Shown one piece after another: positions 1-9,017 of a DNA stretch of 64,000 nt. The notes under the pieces were generated by a model, which did not search any database, had not been told where the DNA came from, and was given only the letters and a program-made list of their open reading frames with translations. The number at the start of each line of letters is the position of its first letter. The first letter of the stretch is position 1. Made by a program: the position numbers and the translations under genes. Origin of the DNA: Streptococcus moroccensis. Lineage in GTDB: Bacteria > Bacillota > Bacilli > Lactobacillales > Streptococcaceae. Where the stretch lies: positions 28,849 through 92,848 of the forward strand of contig NZ_JAUSTM010000009.1 in the NCBI RefSeq assembly GCF_030812835.1. Reading direction: 5' to 3'.

Positions 1-2
1 GG

Positions 3-173
3 GAGAAAAATAAGACAGGACGCCTGACAGAGGTGTATCAGTCCCTCTTTATCGTCGAATACGAAGATGAAACAAAGCCAATCGGTGATGCGTCTCGTTT
101 TTACGTTGAATCACACACTTATTCAGATATTTTGACAGAAAAAACCTTGATTCGATATATCGAATCGGAGTAA
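3..173 (+). CDS. veg: Veg family protein, C-terminal part (gene cut by window start)
   Basis: An open frame enters from the left edge and stops at 171-173, giving about 56 residues. It reads TGRLTEVYQSLFIVEY early and YSDILTEKTLIRYI near the end. This matches what I recall of the C-terminal half of Veg (DUF1021), a small Firmicute protein with an SH3-like fold linked to biofilm gene expression in Bacillus. The start lies outside the window, so the full length cannot be judged. A hairpin with a T-run follows at about 236-262. Family assignment is from memory of conserved residues and is fairly confident; function in streptococci is inferred. Confidence 0.7.
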   Translation, partial: EKNKTGRLTEVYQSLFIVEYEDETKPIGDASRFYVESHTYSDILTEKTLIRYIESE

Positions 174-235
174 ATAAGGATTGAAAGTAAGTTGACAGAA
201 GTGTCAACTTTTTCTTTTGGCATTACGAAATCATA

Positions 236-262
236 AAAAACGCTGATAAATCAACGTTTTTC
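236..262. terminator. Bidirectional rho-independent terminator
   Basis: AAAAACG and CGTTTTT arms enclose a shorter TGA/TCA stem, with A-run and T-run flanks on opposite sides. It lies between the veg-like gene (+) and the minus-strand tRNA, so it can end transcription from both sides. Confidence 0.7.
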
Positions 263-273
263 ACTATTATAGA

Positions 274-346
274 TACCCCCTACAGGGCTCGAACCTGTGA
301 CCCATAGATTAAGAGTCTACTGCTCTACCAACTGAGCTAAGGAGGC
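274..346 (-). tRNA. tRNA-Lys (anticodon CTT)
   Basis: Read on the minus strand, 73 nt fold as a cloverleaf. The 7-bp acceptor is GCCTCCT/AGGGGGT (first pair G-U), the D arm GCTC-AGTTGGTA-GAGC, the anticodon loop CTCTTAA with anticodon CTT, and the T arm ACAGG-TTCGAGC-CCTGT. The discriminator is A and CCA is not encoded. Its 5' end lies immediately after the 3' end of the putative 6S RNA, so RNase P cleavage of the tRNA could also produce the mature 3' end of that RNA. Confidence 0.95.
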
Positions 347-541
347 ATACTGCTGTATTGGTGCCGGAGATTCATGATTTGTATTGAACCCGCGCTAATT
401 AGCAGGTGGGCGACTCGCTCTAACTGAAGCTGCTTCCGCGTGAAACGGCTTGCATGCTGTTAGATGACTTGTGTCTCCCATATAAATACAAAAATTTGTT
501 CGGTCAACACTATTGTATGAATTCGTACACCACAGCAATGT
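347..541 (-). ncRNA. ssrS: 6S RNA (candidate), upstream of tRNA-Lys and downstream of rarA
   Basis: The minus strand between rarA and tRNA-Lys holds no reading frame, but its ends pair. The 5' segment CATTGCTGTGGTG (540 to 528) matches the 3' segment CACCAATACAGCAGTATG (363 to 346) with small internal bulges, forming a long closing stem. Inside are an inner GGAGA/TCTCC stem, CTAAC/GTTAG, CCG/CGG and a GAAG-CAG-CTTC hairpin. The overall size is about 195 nt. A position just downstream of rarA is, as I recall, where 6S RNA lies in lactobacilli. 6S RNA binds housekeeping RNA polymerase. Structure and position support the call; I could not run a covariance model. Confidence 0.72.
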
Positions 542-547
542 TTATAC

Positions 548-553
548 CTTATA
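548..553 (-). promoter_or_regulatory. -10 hexamer of the 6S RNA/tRNA-Lys unit
   Basis: On the minus strand TATAAG ends 7 nt before the start of the proposed 6S RNA. A TTGAAT at 575-580 is too far (21 nt) to be a good -35, so only the -10 is proposed. Confidence 0.4.
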
Positions 554-597
554 TGTTATCACTTTTTGAAAAAAATTCAAGGAAAAATCTTAAAAAA

Positions 598-1872
598 TTA
601 ATCCGCTTTCTTTAAGTGATCAATCCGTTCCTTATTGCTGGCAAGGGCTCTTTCGTATTTTCCAGTCTGATTGGGTTGGAAATAATTGGCATCTTTCAGC
701 TTATCAGGAAGATATTGTTGGTCGACCCATTTTTCAGGATAGGCATGAGGGTATTTATAATCCACAGAGTTCCCCAGTTCGACGCTGCCTGCGTAATGGC
801 CATCCCTTAAATGTCTAGGAATAGGCAGGGCACCCTTGCTCTTTAAATCAGACAAGGCGGCATCCATAGCGGCATAGGCTGAATTAGACTTGGGCGATAA
901 AGCTAGGTCGATCACAACATTGGCAATCAAGATACGAGCTTCTGGAAAGCCGATGCGTTGGGCAGCTTCAAGAGCGGTAACAGTATGGATTTGAGCATCT
1001 GGATTGGCCAGGCCGATATCTTCATAGGCAATGACAGTCAAACGTCTAGCAAGGCTTGGCAAATCTCCCGCCTCAATTAAGCGGGCGGCGTAATGGAGAC
1101 TGGCATCGACATCTGAGCCACGGATGGACTTTTGCAGGGCCGATAGGACATCGTAATGGCCATCTCCGTCCTTATCCATGGTGATATAGGAACGTTGCAA
1201 GCTGTTTTCCACGTCTTGGAGCTGAATATGACGTGTCCCGTCGTCTCTTGGATTGGTCGAGAGAACAGCTAGTTCCAGAGAGTTATAGGCAGAGCGAAGA
1301 TCGCCATTGGTAGCAGTTGCAATGAAGTCAATAGCCTCTGAATCCACCTCGATGTCAAAGTCAAATCCTCTTTCTTTGTCAGAAATTGCTATTTCCAGAG
1401 CTTTTTTGACCTGGTCAATGGTGAGTGGCTCTAGCTCAAAAATCTGAACACGACTGCGAATAGCCGGCGTAACAGAAAAGAAGGGGTTCTCTGTTGTCGC
1501 TCCAATCATGGTGATGAGCCCATTTTCCAGTAGCGGAAGCAGGAAATCCTGCTTGGTTTTGTCCAAGCGGTGGATTTCATCGAGCAGAAGGATTAAGCCA
1601 CCAGAAAACTTGGCCTCCTCCGCAATGGCTTGGAGGTCTTTTTTACTGTCAACGGTAGCATTAAAGGTGCGAAAGGCGTATTTTGTTGTTCCCGCGATAG
1701 CAGCTGCAATAGAGGTCTTGCCAATACCGGGCGGGCCGTAGAGAATCATGGAGGAGAGCCGTTTGGCTTCGACCATGCGACGAATGATTTTACCTTCAGC
1801 GACCAGGTGGTCCTGCCCGATAACCTGATCAATTGTTTTAGGGCGCATGCGTAAAGCGAGATTATCAGGCAT
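598..1872 (-). CDS. rarA: Replication-associated recombination protein RarA (AAA+ ATPase)
   Basis: This clamp-loader-like AAA+ ATPase (MgsA/RarA family) acts at stalled replication forks. The N-terminus PDNLALRMRPKTIDQVIGQ is typical. Walker A (GPPGIGKTS) lies near residue 48 and Walker B (LLLDEIHR) near 95, followed by the sensor ATTENPFF; the C-terminal RarA tetramerisation domain follows. I start at the ATG at 1872 because GGAGG sits 6 nt upstream. An in-frame ATG 33 nt further upstream has no ribosome site. At 424 residues it has the usual family length. It is followed on the same strand by the 6S RNA and tRNA-Lys. Housekeeping gene with no oddities. Confidence 0.95.
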   Translation of the reverse strand: MPDNLALRMRPKTIDQVIGQDHLVAEGKIIRRMVEAKRLSSMILYGPPGIGKTSIAAAIAGTTKYAFRTFNATVDSKKDLQAIAEEAKFSGGLILLLDEIHRLDKTKQDFLLPLLENGLITMIGATTENPFFSVTPAIRSRVQIFELEPLTIDQVKKALEIAISDKERGFDFDIEVDSEAIDFIATATNGDLRSAYNSLELAVLSTNPRDDGTRHIQLQDVENSLQRSYITMDKDGDGHYDVLSALQKSIRGSDVDASLHYAARLIEAGDLPSLARRLTVIAYEDIGLANPDAQIHTVTALEAAQRIGFPEARILIANVVIDLALSPKSNSAYAAMDAALSDLKSKGALPIPRHLRDGHYAGSVELGNSVDYKYPHAYPEKWVDQQYLPDKLKDANYFQPNQTGKYERALASNKERIDHLKKAD

Positions 1873-2499
1873 TGTTTCCTCCAAATAAAAGTTTAAAATA
1901 CCCATTATGGCCTATTAATATAGAATGATCAGACTAAAGAGAACAAGCTTTAACTATTGGGAATAGCCATTGAGCAACTCTGTTGGGTATGGTTTATTTC
2001 GTCTAATGATTGACTCTATTATAGCACGATTTGGATTTTTATGAGTTTTGTTGGTCATTCATTAGAGGGCTTCATTTCTGTAAGTTAGATGAATGTCGAA
2101 AAAAAGGAGAGAGCTTAGGAAACTTTGTTTTCTGTGTTAATGATCTTGAAAAGTTTTAAAAAATAGATTTTAGCGAGCGAAGCGAGCCAAAACTGAAACT
2201 TTCCGTTGTGATAAAAATGCCTGAAATGATAAGATATCAGAATTCAGAAGATTTGAGACTTTAGGCTCAAAATTTAGGGTTGCTAACAGTCTGGGGGACT
2301 GTTAAAGGTTGGAAATAGAGCAAGCAATAGCTTGAGTCAGACGTCCGAAGGGAGTCGCTACCGTCCGTTATCATTTAAGGAATGTTTCTAAAATGACTTT
2401 ACCTTCAATATTGGAAAACTCGAGTATTTCTTAGACTTATAGGTAAAATCAAATTGATTTATGGTAAAATAAAGGTATTCTATTATGAAGAGGTAAGAC
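1873..2499. other. Gene-free region with several hairpins upstream of hisS
   Basis: This 627-bp interval has no convincing gene. From 2150 it holds an AT-rich stretch, a GC-rich tandem-like stretch TAGCGAGCGAAGCGAGCC (2172-2189), a perfect 8-bp hairpin TAACAGTC-TGGGG-GACTGTTA (2283-2303), and a 5-bp hairpin CAAGC-AATA-GCTTG (2321-2334). It could be a structured leader, a small RNA or a decayed intergenic repeat. No T-box consensus is present. Confidence 0.4.
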
Positions 2500-3777
2500 A
2501 TGAAACAACAAAAACCTAAAGGAACTCAAGATATTTTACCGGGGCAATCAGAGAAATGGCAATACGTTGAAGCGATTGCTCGAGAAACCTTTGCTCGGTA
2601 TAACTACTCAGAGATTCGGACTCCTCTTTTTGAGCATTACGAGGTGTTTTCGCGTGCAGTTGGGGATACTTCTGATATTGTAACCAAGGAAATGTATGAC
2701 TTCTACGACAAGGGAGAGCGTCATATTACCCTTCGTCCAGAAGGAACAGCAGGTGTGGTGCGTGCTTATGTGGAAAATAAATTGTTTGCTCCTGAAGTTC
2801 AAAAGCCTGTCAAGGTGTTTTATATGGGATCTATGTTTCGTTATGAACGCCCTCAGGCAGGAAGACTCCGTGAGTTCCACCAGCTTGGGGTAGAGGCCTT
2901 TGGCTCTGCTAATCCAGCGACGGATGTGGAAACCATGGCTATGGCCTATCAGTTCTTTCAAGGCTTGGGCCTTAAGGATGTGAGGTTAACTTTAAACAGT
3001 CTTGGAAATGCTGAAAGTCGAGCCCGTTATCGTCAGGCTTTGATTGATTACTTGACGCCATTAAAAGACCAACTGTCTAAAGATAGCCAGCGTCGGTTGG
3101 CAGAAAATCCCTTGCGAGTGCTAGATTCGAAAGAAGCTGAAGACAAAGAGGCTGTCGCAGAAGCACCGTCTATATTAGATTTTTTGGATGAGGACAGTCA
3201 ATCTCATTTTGATGCTGTGCGTGGGATGCTTGAATCTCTTGAGATTCCCTATGTGATTGACACCAACATGGTGCGTGGCCTAGACTACTACAACCACACC
3301 ATCTTTGAATTTATCACTAAGGCTAATGGGTCAGATTTGACTATCTGCGCTGGTGGTCGTTATGATGGCTTGGTTGAGGAATTTGATGGTCCAGCGACCC
3401 CAGGCTTTGGCTTTGGTCTTGGGCAAGAACGCTTGCTTATGATTTTAGAGGCGCAAGGGATCGAGCTACCTGTTGAGACCGGACTTGACCTCTATGTAGC
3501 TGTTCTCGGTGATGAAGTTAACCTGGCTGCTCTCAGTCTGGTCCAAGCTGTCCGTCACCAAGGATTTAAGGCAGAACGTGATGTTTTAGGACGTAAACTC
3601 AAAGCTCAGTTCAAATCGGCTGATGCCTTTGGGGCTAAGGTCTTGATTACGCTAGGGGCTAGTGAGGTTGAGACAGGCCAAGTCACCCTCAAAAATAATG
3701 TTAGTCGAGCTGAACTCACCGCCAGTCTAGAGGAGGTCAAAACCAATTTTGCTAGTCTGCTGGAGCAATTAGCATAG
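2500..3777 (+). CDS. hisS: Histidine--tRNA ligase
   Basis: A class II aminoacyl-tRNA synthetase that charges tRNA-His in the cytoplasm. It begins [15 protein letters not shown] and carries motif 2 ([20 protein letters not shown]) near residues 107-126. The histidine motif GLDYYN and a glycine-rich AGGRYDGL follow, then motif 3 ([10 protein letters not shown]) and a C-terminal anticodon-binding domain. Its 425 residues match the family. The start has GAGG about 8 nt upstream. A small membrane protein gene separates it from aspS; hisS and aspS are normally adjacent in Firmicutes. Confidence 0.98.
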   Translation: MKQQKPKGTQDILPGQSEKWQYVEAIARETFARYNYSEIRTPLFEHYEVFSRAVGDTSDIVTKEMYDFYDKGERHITLRPEGTAGVVRAYVENKLFAPEVQKPVKVFYMGSMFRYERPQAGRLREFHQLGVEAFGSANPATDVETMAMAYQFFQGLGLKDVRLTLNSLGNAESRARYRQALIDYLTPLKDQLSKDSQRRLAENPLRVLDSKEAEDKEAVAEAPSILDFLDEDSQSHFDAVRGMLESLEIPYVIDTNMVRGLDYYNHTIFEFITKANGSDLTICAGGRYDGLVEEFDGPATPGFGFGLGQERLLMILEAQGIELPVETGLDLYVAVLGDEVNLAALSLVQAVRHQGFKAERDVLGRKLKAQFKSADAFGAKVLITLGASEVETGQVTLKNNVSRAELTASLEEVKTNFASLLEQLA

Positions 3778-3844
3778 TCATTGTGAATTTTCTTGTATTT
3801 CTTTCTTTGTCATGGTATACTAATACAAAAGACAGGAGGATCTT

Positions 3845-4366
3845 ATGAAAAAACAACCCATTTATCTGTATGTTTTAGGAGCTTTATCCCTTATTTCAAC
3901 ACTCTTAAAACTGCCCAATGTTTTTGCTACGCAGTTTCCTGAAATTCCTTATGAATCAACGGGAGATGCTCAGGCAGATGCGGCTATAAAGGCCTCTCAA
4001 GAATTTGTCAAAGGGAGCTTCACGATTCAAACCAATATGATTAGTAAGTTTTTGGTTCTTGTCATGCTGGCTTTATTGATTGCAGTAGCGGTTTTTCTCT
4101 TTAAAAAACAGTATGAAACAGCAGGATGGATTTATGTTGGCTATCTCGGAACGACCTTGCTTTACCAATTGTATACGTTCTTAGCTTCTCGTCATTTGCT
4201 TGATTTGTATACTGATGAGACAATGCGAAGCGTTGCGTCAACATCACTTTTGGTAGGTTTTGGGATTCAACTGCTTATTTTCGCGGTTTATCTTGGCATC
4301 ACACTCTTTAATCTCTTGAGAAAGCCAAAGGTGAGCCGTGTGGATAGCACTGCGGGAACTATCTAA
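3845..4366 (+). CDS. Small membrane protein of unknown function
   Basis: A 173-residue protein with four predicted hydrophobic segments at about 7-24, 66-86, 96-113 and 133-156. A polar loop of about 35 residues (PEIPYESTGDAQ) follows the first segment and probably faces outside. The start has AGGAGG 6 nt upstream. I do not recognise the family. It sits between hisS and aspS and is followed by a strong terminator, so it is probably transcribed separately from aspS. Function cannot be assigned. Confidence 0.75.
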   Translation: MKKQPIYLYVLGALSLISTLLKLPNVFATQFPEIPYESTGDAQADAAIKASQEFVKGSFTIQTNMISKFLVLVMLALLIAVAVFLFKKQYETAGWIYVGYLGTTLLYQLYTFLASRHLLDLYTDETMRSVASTSLLVGFGIQLLIFAVYLGITLFNLLRKPKVSRVDSTAGTI

Positions 4367-4376
4367 AAAAACTCTG

Positions 4377-4404
4377 AAAATCACTGCTTGGCGGTGATTT
4401 TTTT
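4377..4404 (+). terminator. Rho-independent terminator
   Basis: A perfect 8-bp stem AAAATCAC/GTGATTTT with a 9-nt loop is followed by a T-run. It ends the unit containing the small membrane protein. Confidence 0.85.
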
Positions 4405-4478
4405 CTGTAATCTGCTCTGCTATTTTCCTAGACTTATGATACAATAGAGAGTGAGATTAAATCTAAGGGAGAGTAGAT

Positions 4479-6233
4479 ATGAAACGATCGCTTTATGCTG
4501 GGCGAGTACGTGCGGAGCACGTCGGCCAAGAGATGACTTTGAAGGGCTGGGTAGGCCGTCGCCGAGACTTAGGTGGCCTGATTTTTATTGATTTAAGAGA
4601 CCGTGAAGGGATCATGCAGCTGGTTGTGAATCCTGAGGAAGTGGCTGCTGATGTGGTAGCTGTTGCCGAGAGCTTGCGGACCGAGTATGTGATCAGTGTG
4701 ACCGGGACAGTGGCTTTGCGGGAACAGGCCAACAGCAAGCTGCCAACAGGTGAAGTTGAGCTTCAGGTGAAGGCGTTGACAGTTCTGAACAGTGCTAAAA
4801 CCACACCATTTGAAATCAAGGATGGCATCGAAGTGAGTGATGATAACCGTTTGCGTTACCGTTACTTGGACCTTCGCCGTCCAGAGATGTTGGCTAACTT
4901 TAAGTTGCGGGCAGCAGTGACGCACATCATCCGTAATTACTTGGATGACTTGGAGTTTATCGATGTGGAGACACCGATTTTGACTAAGTCAACGCCTGAA
5001 GGGGCGCGTGACTACTTGGTACCAAGTCGTGTCAGTCAGGGGCATTTTTACGCCCTGCCACAAAGTCCACAGATTACCAAACAGCTATTGATGAATGCTG
5101 GCTTTGACCGCTACTACCAAATCGTCAAGTGTTTCCGTGATGAAGATTTGCGTGGGGACCGTCAGCCTGAGTTTACCCAGGTCGACTTGGAGACCTCTTT
5201 CCTTAGCGAGCAAGAAATTCAGGACATTACGGAAGGTCTTTTGGCGCGTGTCATGAAGGAAACCAAGGGCATTGAGGTGACCTTGCCCTTCCCTCGAATG
5301 GCTTATGCGGATGCTATGAACAACTATGGTTCTGACAAGCCAGATACCCGCTTTGAGATGTTGCTTCAAGACATTACAGAAATCGCTAAAACCGTTGATT
5401 TCAAGGTCTTTTCGGAAGCGCCTGTCGTCAAGGCGATTGTGGTTAAAGGGTTAGCGGACAGCTACTCTCGAAAAGACATTGACAAATTAACCGAGTTTGC
5501 CAAGCAGTTTGGTGCCAAGGGTCTTGCCTGGGTCAAATACGCTGACGGTGAGTTGGCAGGTCCTGTGGCCAAGTTCTTGGTGGATGCGACAGATGCCTTG
5601 GTCGAGCGCTTAGAGTTGGCGGATAAGGATTTGGTGCTCTTTGTGGCGGACGAACTTGAGGTGGCAAACAACACCTTGGGTGCCCTTCGTAGCCGTATTG
5701 CCAAAGAGCAAAACTTAATTGATGCTGATCAGTTCAATTTCCTTTGGGTAGTCGATTGGCCCATGTTTGAGTGGTCTGAGGAAGAGGGCCGCTACATGTC
5801 TGCCCATCACCCCTTCACTTTGCCAACGGATGAGACGGTTGAGCACTTATCCGGGGATCTCAGTAAGGTTCAGGCCATCGCCTATGATATCGTCCTTAAT
5901 GGCTACGAGCTTGGTGGTGGAAGCTTGCGGATTAACACCCGCGAGCTTCAGGAGCGCATGTTTACAGCCTTAGGGTTCTCGACAGAAGATGCCAATGAGC
6001 AGTTCGGCTTCTTGTTGGAAGCGATGGACTACGGTTTCCCACCACATGGTGGCTTGGCTATCGGGCTTGATCGTTTGGTCATGCTTTTAGCTGGCAAGGA
6101 CAATATCCGTGAAGTGATTGCTTTTCCTAAGAACAATAAAGCTAGCGATCCGATGACACAGGCACCGAGTCTGGTGGCAGACAAACAATTGGAGGAATTA
6201 AGCCTCCAAGTAAAAGGACATGAAAAAGAGTAA
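4479..6233 (+). CDS. aspS: Aspartate--tRNA ligase
   Basis: A class II aminoacyl-tRNA synthetase of the bacterial AspRS type. An OB-fold anticodon domain ([19 protein letters not shown]) covers about residues 20-45. The catalytic core follows, with motif 2 ([18 protein letters not shown]) near 212-229, the bacterial GAD insertion in the middle, and motif 3 ([12 protein letters not shown]) near 525. Length 584 is typical. GGGAG precedes the ATG by 8 nt. The last 14 nt overlap the start of the first YitT gene, which suggests co-transcription. Confidence 0.98.
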   Translation: MKRSLYAGRVRAEHVGQEMTLKGWVGRRRDLGGLIFIDLRDREGIMQLVVNPEEVAADVVAVAESLRTEYVISVTGTVALREQANSKLPTGEVELQVKALTVLNSAKTTPFEIKDGIEVSDDNRLRYRYLDLRRPEMLANFKLRAAVTHIIRNYLDDLEFIDVETPILTKSTPEGARDYLVPSRVSQGHFYALPQSPQITKQLLMNAGFDRYYQIVKCFRDEDLRGDRQPEFTQVDLETSFLSEQEIQDITEGLLARVMKETKGIEVTLPFPRMAYADAMNNYGSDKPDTRFEMLLQDITEIAKTVDFKVFSEAPVVKAIVVKGLADSYSRKDIDKLTEFAKQFGAKGLAWVKYADGELAGPVAKFLVDATDALVERLELADKDLVLFVADELEVANNTLGALRSRIAKEQNLIDADQFNFLWVVDWPMFEWSEEEGRYMSAHHPFTLPTDETVEHLSGDLSKVQAIAYDIVLNGYELGGGSLRINTRELQERMFTALGFSTEDANEQFGFLLEAMDYGFPPHGGLAIGLDRLVMLLAGKDNIREVIAFPKNNKASDPMTQAPSLVADKQLEELSLQVKGHEKE

Positions 6234-7161
6234 ATATTATCGTTATTTTAGGAAAAAAATTCTGCGATTAGCTCAGCAACATGAATTTCTCAAGGGCTTG
6301 ATTAGTATTTCAAGAGAAAAGTATGCGGAACGTCTGACGGGTTCAGTGATCTATGGTCTCTTATCAGCCATTGCCGTCAAGGTCTTCTATGTTCCCAGTG
6401 GCGTTTATTCGAGTGGTGTGACCGGTTTGGCGCAGATTTTGTCAACGGTCTCTGAACGCCTTTTCGGTGTCTATATTCCAATTTCACTTGGATTTTATGC
6501 CATTAACATTCCGCTTTTGATTTTGGCTTGGTATAAGATTGGCCATAAATTTACGATTTTTACCTTTTTGACGGTAACCTTCAGTGCTTTCTTCATCCAG
6601 TTAGTTCCCGAGATTACCCTGACGGACGAGCCTTTGATGAATGCGATTTTTGGAGCTATCTTTCTAGGAACTGGTATAGGCTATGCCCTGAAAAATAATG
6701 TCTCAAGTGGTGGGCTTGATATTATCAGTATCCTAGTCCGCAAAAGGACCGGCAAAAATGTGGGCGCGATCTCGACAGCTGTCAATATTGGCATTATGCT
6801 CATGGCTGGGCTTCTCTTTGGCTGGGAATATGCCCTCTATTCGATGGTGGCTGTTTTTGTCGCGGGTCGGGTCATGGACGCCATCTATGTCAAGCAGAAA
6901 AAAATGCAGGCCATGATAGTGACCAATAAACCTGAGCGCGTGACGGCACGGATTCATCACAAGCTACATCGCGGTGTGACCATTATCAATGAAGCTGAAG
7001 GCGCTTATAATCATGAAAAAAAGACAGTTTTAATTACCATCATCACTCAAGCAGAATTTAATGAATTTAAGTACCAGATGAAGAAGGCTGATCCTATGGC
7101 CTTCATCTCTGTTGCTGAGAATGTCCAAATCATCGGCCGTTTTGTGGAGGATGATAGGTAA
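6220..7161 (+). CDS. YitT family membrane protein (first copy)
   Basis: A 313-residue integral membrane protein of the YitT/DUF161 family with a C-terminal cytoplasmic DUF2179 domain. The N-terminus is basic; about five or six hydrophobic segments span residues 40-220, with the family signatures GVTGLAQI and SSGGLDII. The DUF2179 part ([14 protein letters not shown] to the end) follows. The start overlaps the end of aspS by 14 nt and has AAAGGAC before it. The substrate of this family is not established. It has a diverged paralogue immediately downstream. Confidence 0.9.
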   Translation: MKKSKYYRYFRKKILRLAQQHEFLKGLISISREKYAERLTGSVIYGLLSAIAVKVFYVPSGVYSSGVTGLAQILSTVSERLFGVYIPISLGFYAINIPLLILAWYKIGHKFTIFTFLTVTFSAFFIQLVPEITLTDEPLMNAIFGAIFLGTGIGYALKNNVSSGGLDIISILVRKRTGKNVGAISTAVNIGIMLMAGLLFGWEYALYSMVAVFVAGRVMDAIYVKQKKMQAMIVTNKPERVTARIHHKLHRGVTIINEAEGAYNHEKKTVLITIITQAEFNEFKYQMKKADPMAFISVAENVQIIGRFVEDDR

Positions 7162-7207
7162 TCACTAAGAATCCTATAGAAAAAAGAGGAGACAGACAGA
7201 ACGCATT

Positions 7208-8092
7208 ATGAAGTTAGACTATCGGATTTCCCCCCTCAATATTTTAATGATTACATTGGGAACGGCTCTCTATGCCTTTGGTTTTGTGAACTTTAACATG
7301 GAGAACCACTTGGCTGAAGGTGGGGTTAGCGGGATTACCCTGATTCTCCATTCTTTATGGGGGCTCAACCCAGCCTACACGTCTCTCTTAATCAATATTC
7401 CAATCATTTATGTTGGTGCCAAGTACTTTGGTCGGAAATCCTTGATGCTAACAGTCTATGGGACAGTTGCTTTGTCAGTTTTTATCGAGATTTTCCAAAG
7501 GATGGAGCTGCATATCAATGTTGGTCAAGATATCTTAATCGCCGCCCTTTTGGCGGGATTGTTTGGTGGAGCTGGCTTAGGACTGGTTTTTCGATACGGT
7601 GGCACAACGGGTGGTTCAGATGTCATTGCTCGGATTATTGAGCACAAGACTGGCAATCAGGTGGGGCAAAGCCTGCTCATTTTAGATATTTTTGTGCTAT
7701 TGGCTTCTCTGAGTTATATTGACCTGCGTCACATGATGTATACAGTCATCATGGCTTTTGTCATGAGCCAAATCATAGATCTTGTCCAAAATGGTGGGTA
7801 TGCGGTGCGTGGGATGCTTATTATTTCCAAGCATCCTGAGAAGATTGCAGCGACTATCTTGCATGAACTGGGCCGAGGGGCGACCTATTTGAATGCCCAA
7901 GGTGCTTACTCTCATTCAGATATTAAGGTGCTTTACGTGGTCCTCAACCCTAATGAGGTCAACCAAATTAAGGGAAGCCTTAATCAAATTGACCCCGATG
8001 CCTTTATTTCTGTGATCAATGTCCATGAAGTGATTGGTGAGGGATTCACCTGGGACATTCCTAAAAAAGGCCTGAGGAATCTCAAAAAATAA
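7208..8092 (+). CDS. YitT family membrane protein (second copy)
   Basis: A 294-residue paralogue of the preceding gene, with the same layout of membrane segments and then DUF2179. Diagnostic stretches are EGGVSGITLILH, GGTTGGSDVIARII and, in the C-terminal domain, RGMLIISKHPEKIA. It lies 46 bp downstream of the first copy on the same strand, with GGAG well upstream. Tandem YitT genes after aspS may reflect a duplication or a heteromeric complex, which is an inference. Function is unknown. Confidence 0.9.
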   Translation: MKLDYRISPLNILMITLGTALYAFGFVNFNMENHLAEGGVSGITLILHSLWGLNPAYTSLLINIPIIYVGAKYFGRKSLMLTVYGTVALSVFIEIFQRMELHINVGQDILIAALLAGLFGGAGLGLVFRYGGTTGGSDVIARIIEHKTGNQVGQSLLILDIFVLLASLSYIDLRHMMYTVIMAFVMSQIIDLVQNGGYAVRGMLIISKHPEKIAATILHELGRGATYLNAQGAYSHSDIKVLYVVLNPNEVNQIKGSLNQIDPDAFISVINVHEVIGEGFTWDIPKKGLRNLKK

Positions 8093-8161
8093 GTATCAGG
8101 GTTGAAAGGCTTTTTTCGTCTATCAGCCCTTACCAATATCCTTTAATGGCTTGCATAAGGT

Positions 8162-8470
8162 GAGAATGGAACAGAAGTCATGATTTCGAAGAAAGTGACT
8201 TCCCCGCCCTTTTTCAGTTTTGAGGTTCAGGCTGAAAAGGTCTATCCTCAGACTTCACTCCCATCTCCGCACAGTTGATTAGGGATGTAAAAGCTGATGA
8301 AATCAGCGAATGAGAGGGCACTCAGCAGTGGATTATTGGCGTTGAAGCACCTAATGATTTGTGCAGGAGTAACTCTAAAACTGGCAAAGCCAGTGAGTGT
8401 TACTCCAAACCACTGCGCCAATCTGTTATTATTATCAAATAAAGAAGCTTGAGACACTTTTGTCTCAAGC
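8162..8470 (+). repeat. Structured intergenic repeat, copy 1
   Basis: First of three related ~300-nt elements (the others are at 53541 and 55916). It contains the shared GAAGTCATGATTTCGAAGAA...TGACTTCC hairpin, the TTCAGTTTTGAGGTTCAGGCTGA stretch, the GTGCAGGAGTAAC block and the ACTGGCAAAGCCAGT hairpin. It ends with a 10-bp hairpin GCTTGAGACA/TGTCTCAAGC (8447-8470), which differs in sequence from the terminal hairpin of the other copies. It fills the gap between the second yitT gene and nrdI. Confidence 0.85.
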
Positions 8471-8498
8471 TCATTAACCTGTTTTAGTTAGGAAAAAA

Positions 8499-8960
8499 AT
8501 GATAACCTTACGATTTGTATATATTAGTTTAAGTGGAAATACGGCTTCCTTTGTGCGTCGCATGAGCCAGCATTTACTGGAGAAACATGGGGATGCCATT
8601 ACTATTGATGCTGTTGATGTGAAAGAGCTGGTTAAAGATGGTCAGGATTTTTATGAAATGGCTGGCCCTTTTGTGGCCTTTCTACCGACCTATCTAGAAG
8701 GCGGTAATGGGGTGGATAATGGTGATCAGGAAATTCTGACCAATCCCCTTGGAGAGTTTATCGCCCATGCGGATAATTTTAAGCAATGCTTGGGCATTGT
8801 CGGTTCAGGGAATCGGAATTTCAACAACCAGTACTGTTTGACAGCTAAACAGTATAGCCAACGGTTTGGTTTTCCAGTTTTGGATGATTTTGAAATGCGG
8901 GGGATGTTAGACGACATCAAACGGATTTCAGAAAAAATAGAAAGTTTATATAATATTTAG
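8499..8960 (+). CDS. nrdI: NrdI-type flavodoxin
   Basis: A 153-residue flavodoxin-like protein related to NrdI, which oxidises the dimanganese cofactor of class Ib ribonucleotide reductase. The FMN phosphate loop is FVYISLSGNTASFV (residues 6-19), and the GSGNRNFNNQYCLTAKQYS segment (about 107-125) is the NrdI signature. The long acidic-glycine loop (LEGGNGVDNGDQE) is characteristic of stand-alone streptococcal NrdI proteins. It is not next to nrdEF here. It ends 45 nt before the upstream region of galE. Confidence 0.85.
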   Translation: MITLRFVYISLSGNTASFVRRMSQHLLEKHGDAITIDAVDVKELVKDGQDFYEMAGPFVAFLPTYLEGGNGVDNGDQEILTNPLGEFIAHADNFKQCLGIVGSGNRNFNNQYCLTAKQYSQRFGFPVLDDFEMRGMLDDIKRISEKIESLYNI

Positions 8961-9017
8961 TAAATTTTACTAAAAAGTGCTATAATACTAGTTAAAACAA
9001 GAGAAATGAGGTCTGAC

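Noticed and set aside
520..532. TACGAATT on the minus strand as a second cin-box
   Set aside because: It differs from TACGAATA at the last base and lies inside the proposed 6S RNA.
1873..2499. T-box riboswitch upstream of hisS
   Set aside because: No AGGGTGGNACCGCG-like T-box core and no specifier-loop arrangement could be found; the closest stretch (CGAAGGGAGTCGCTACCGTCC) does not fit.
8248..8457. Open frame of 69 codons on the minus strand inside repeat copy 1, similar to a 93-codon frame at 53618-53899 in copy 2
   Set aside because: Both lie antisense to the structured repeat. Their similarity (WFGVTLTG / WLGVTLTG) follows from the DNA repeat itself, neither has a ribosome site, and hairpins explain the conservation.
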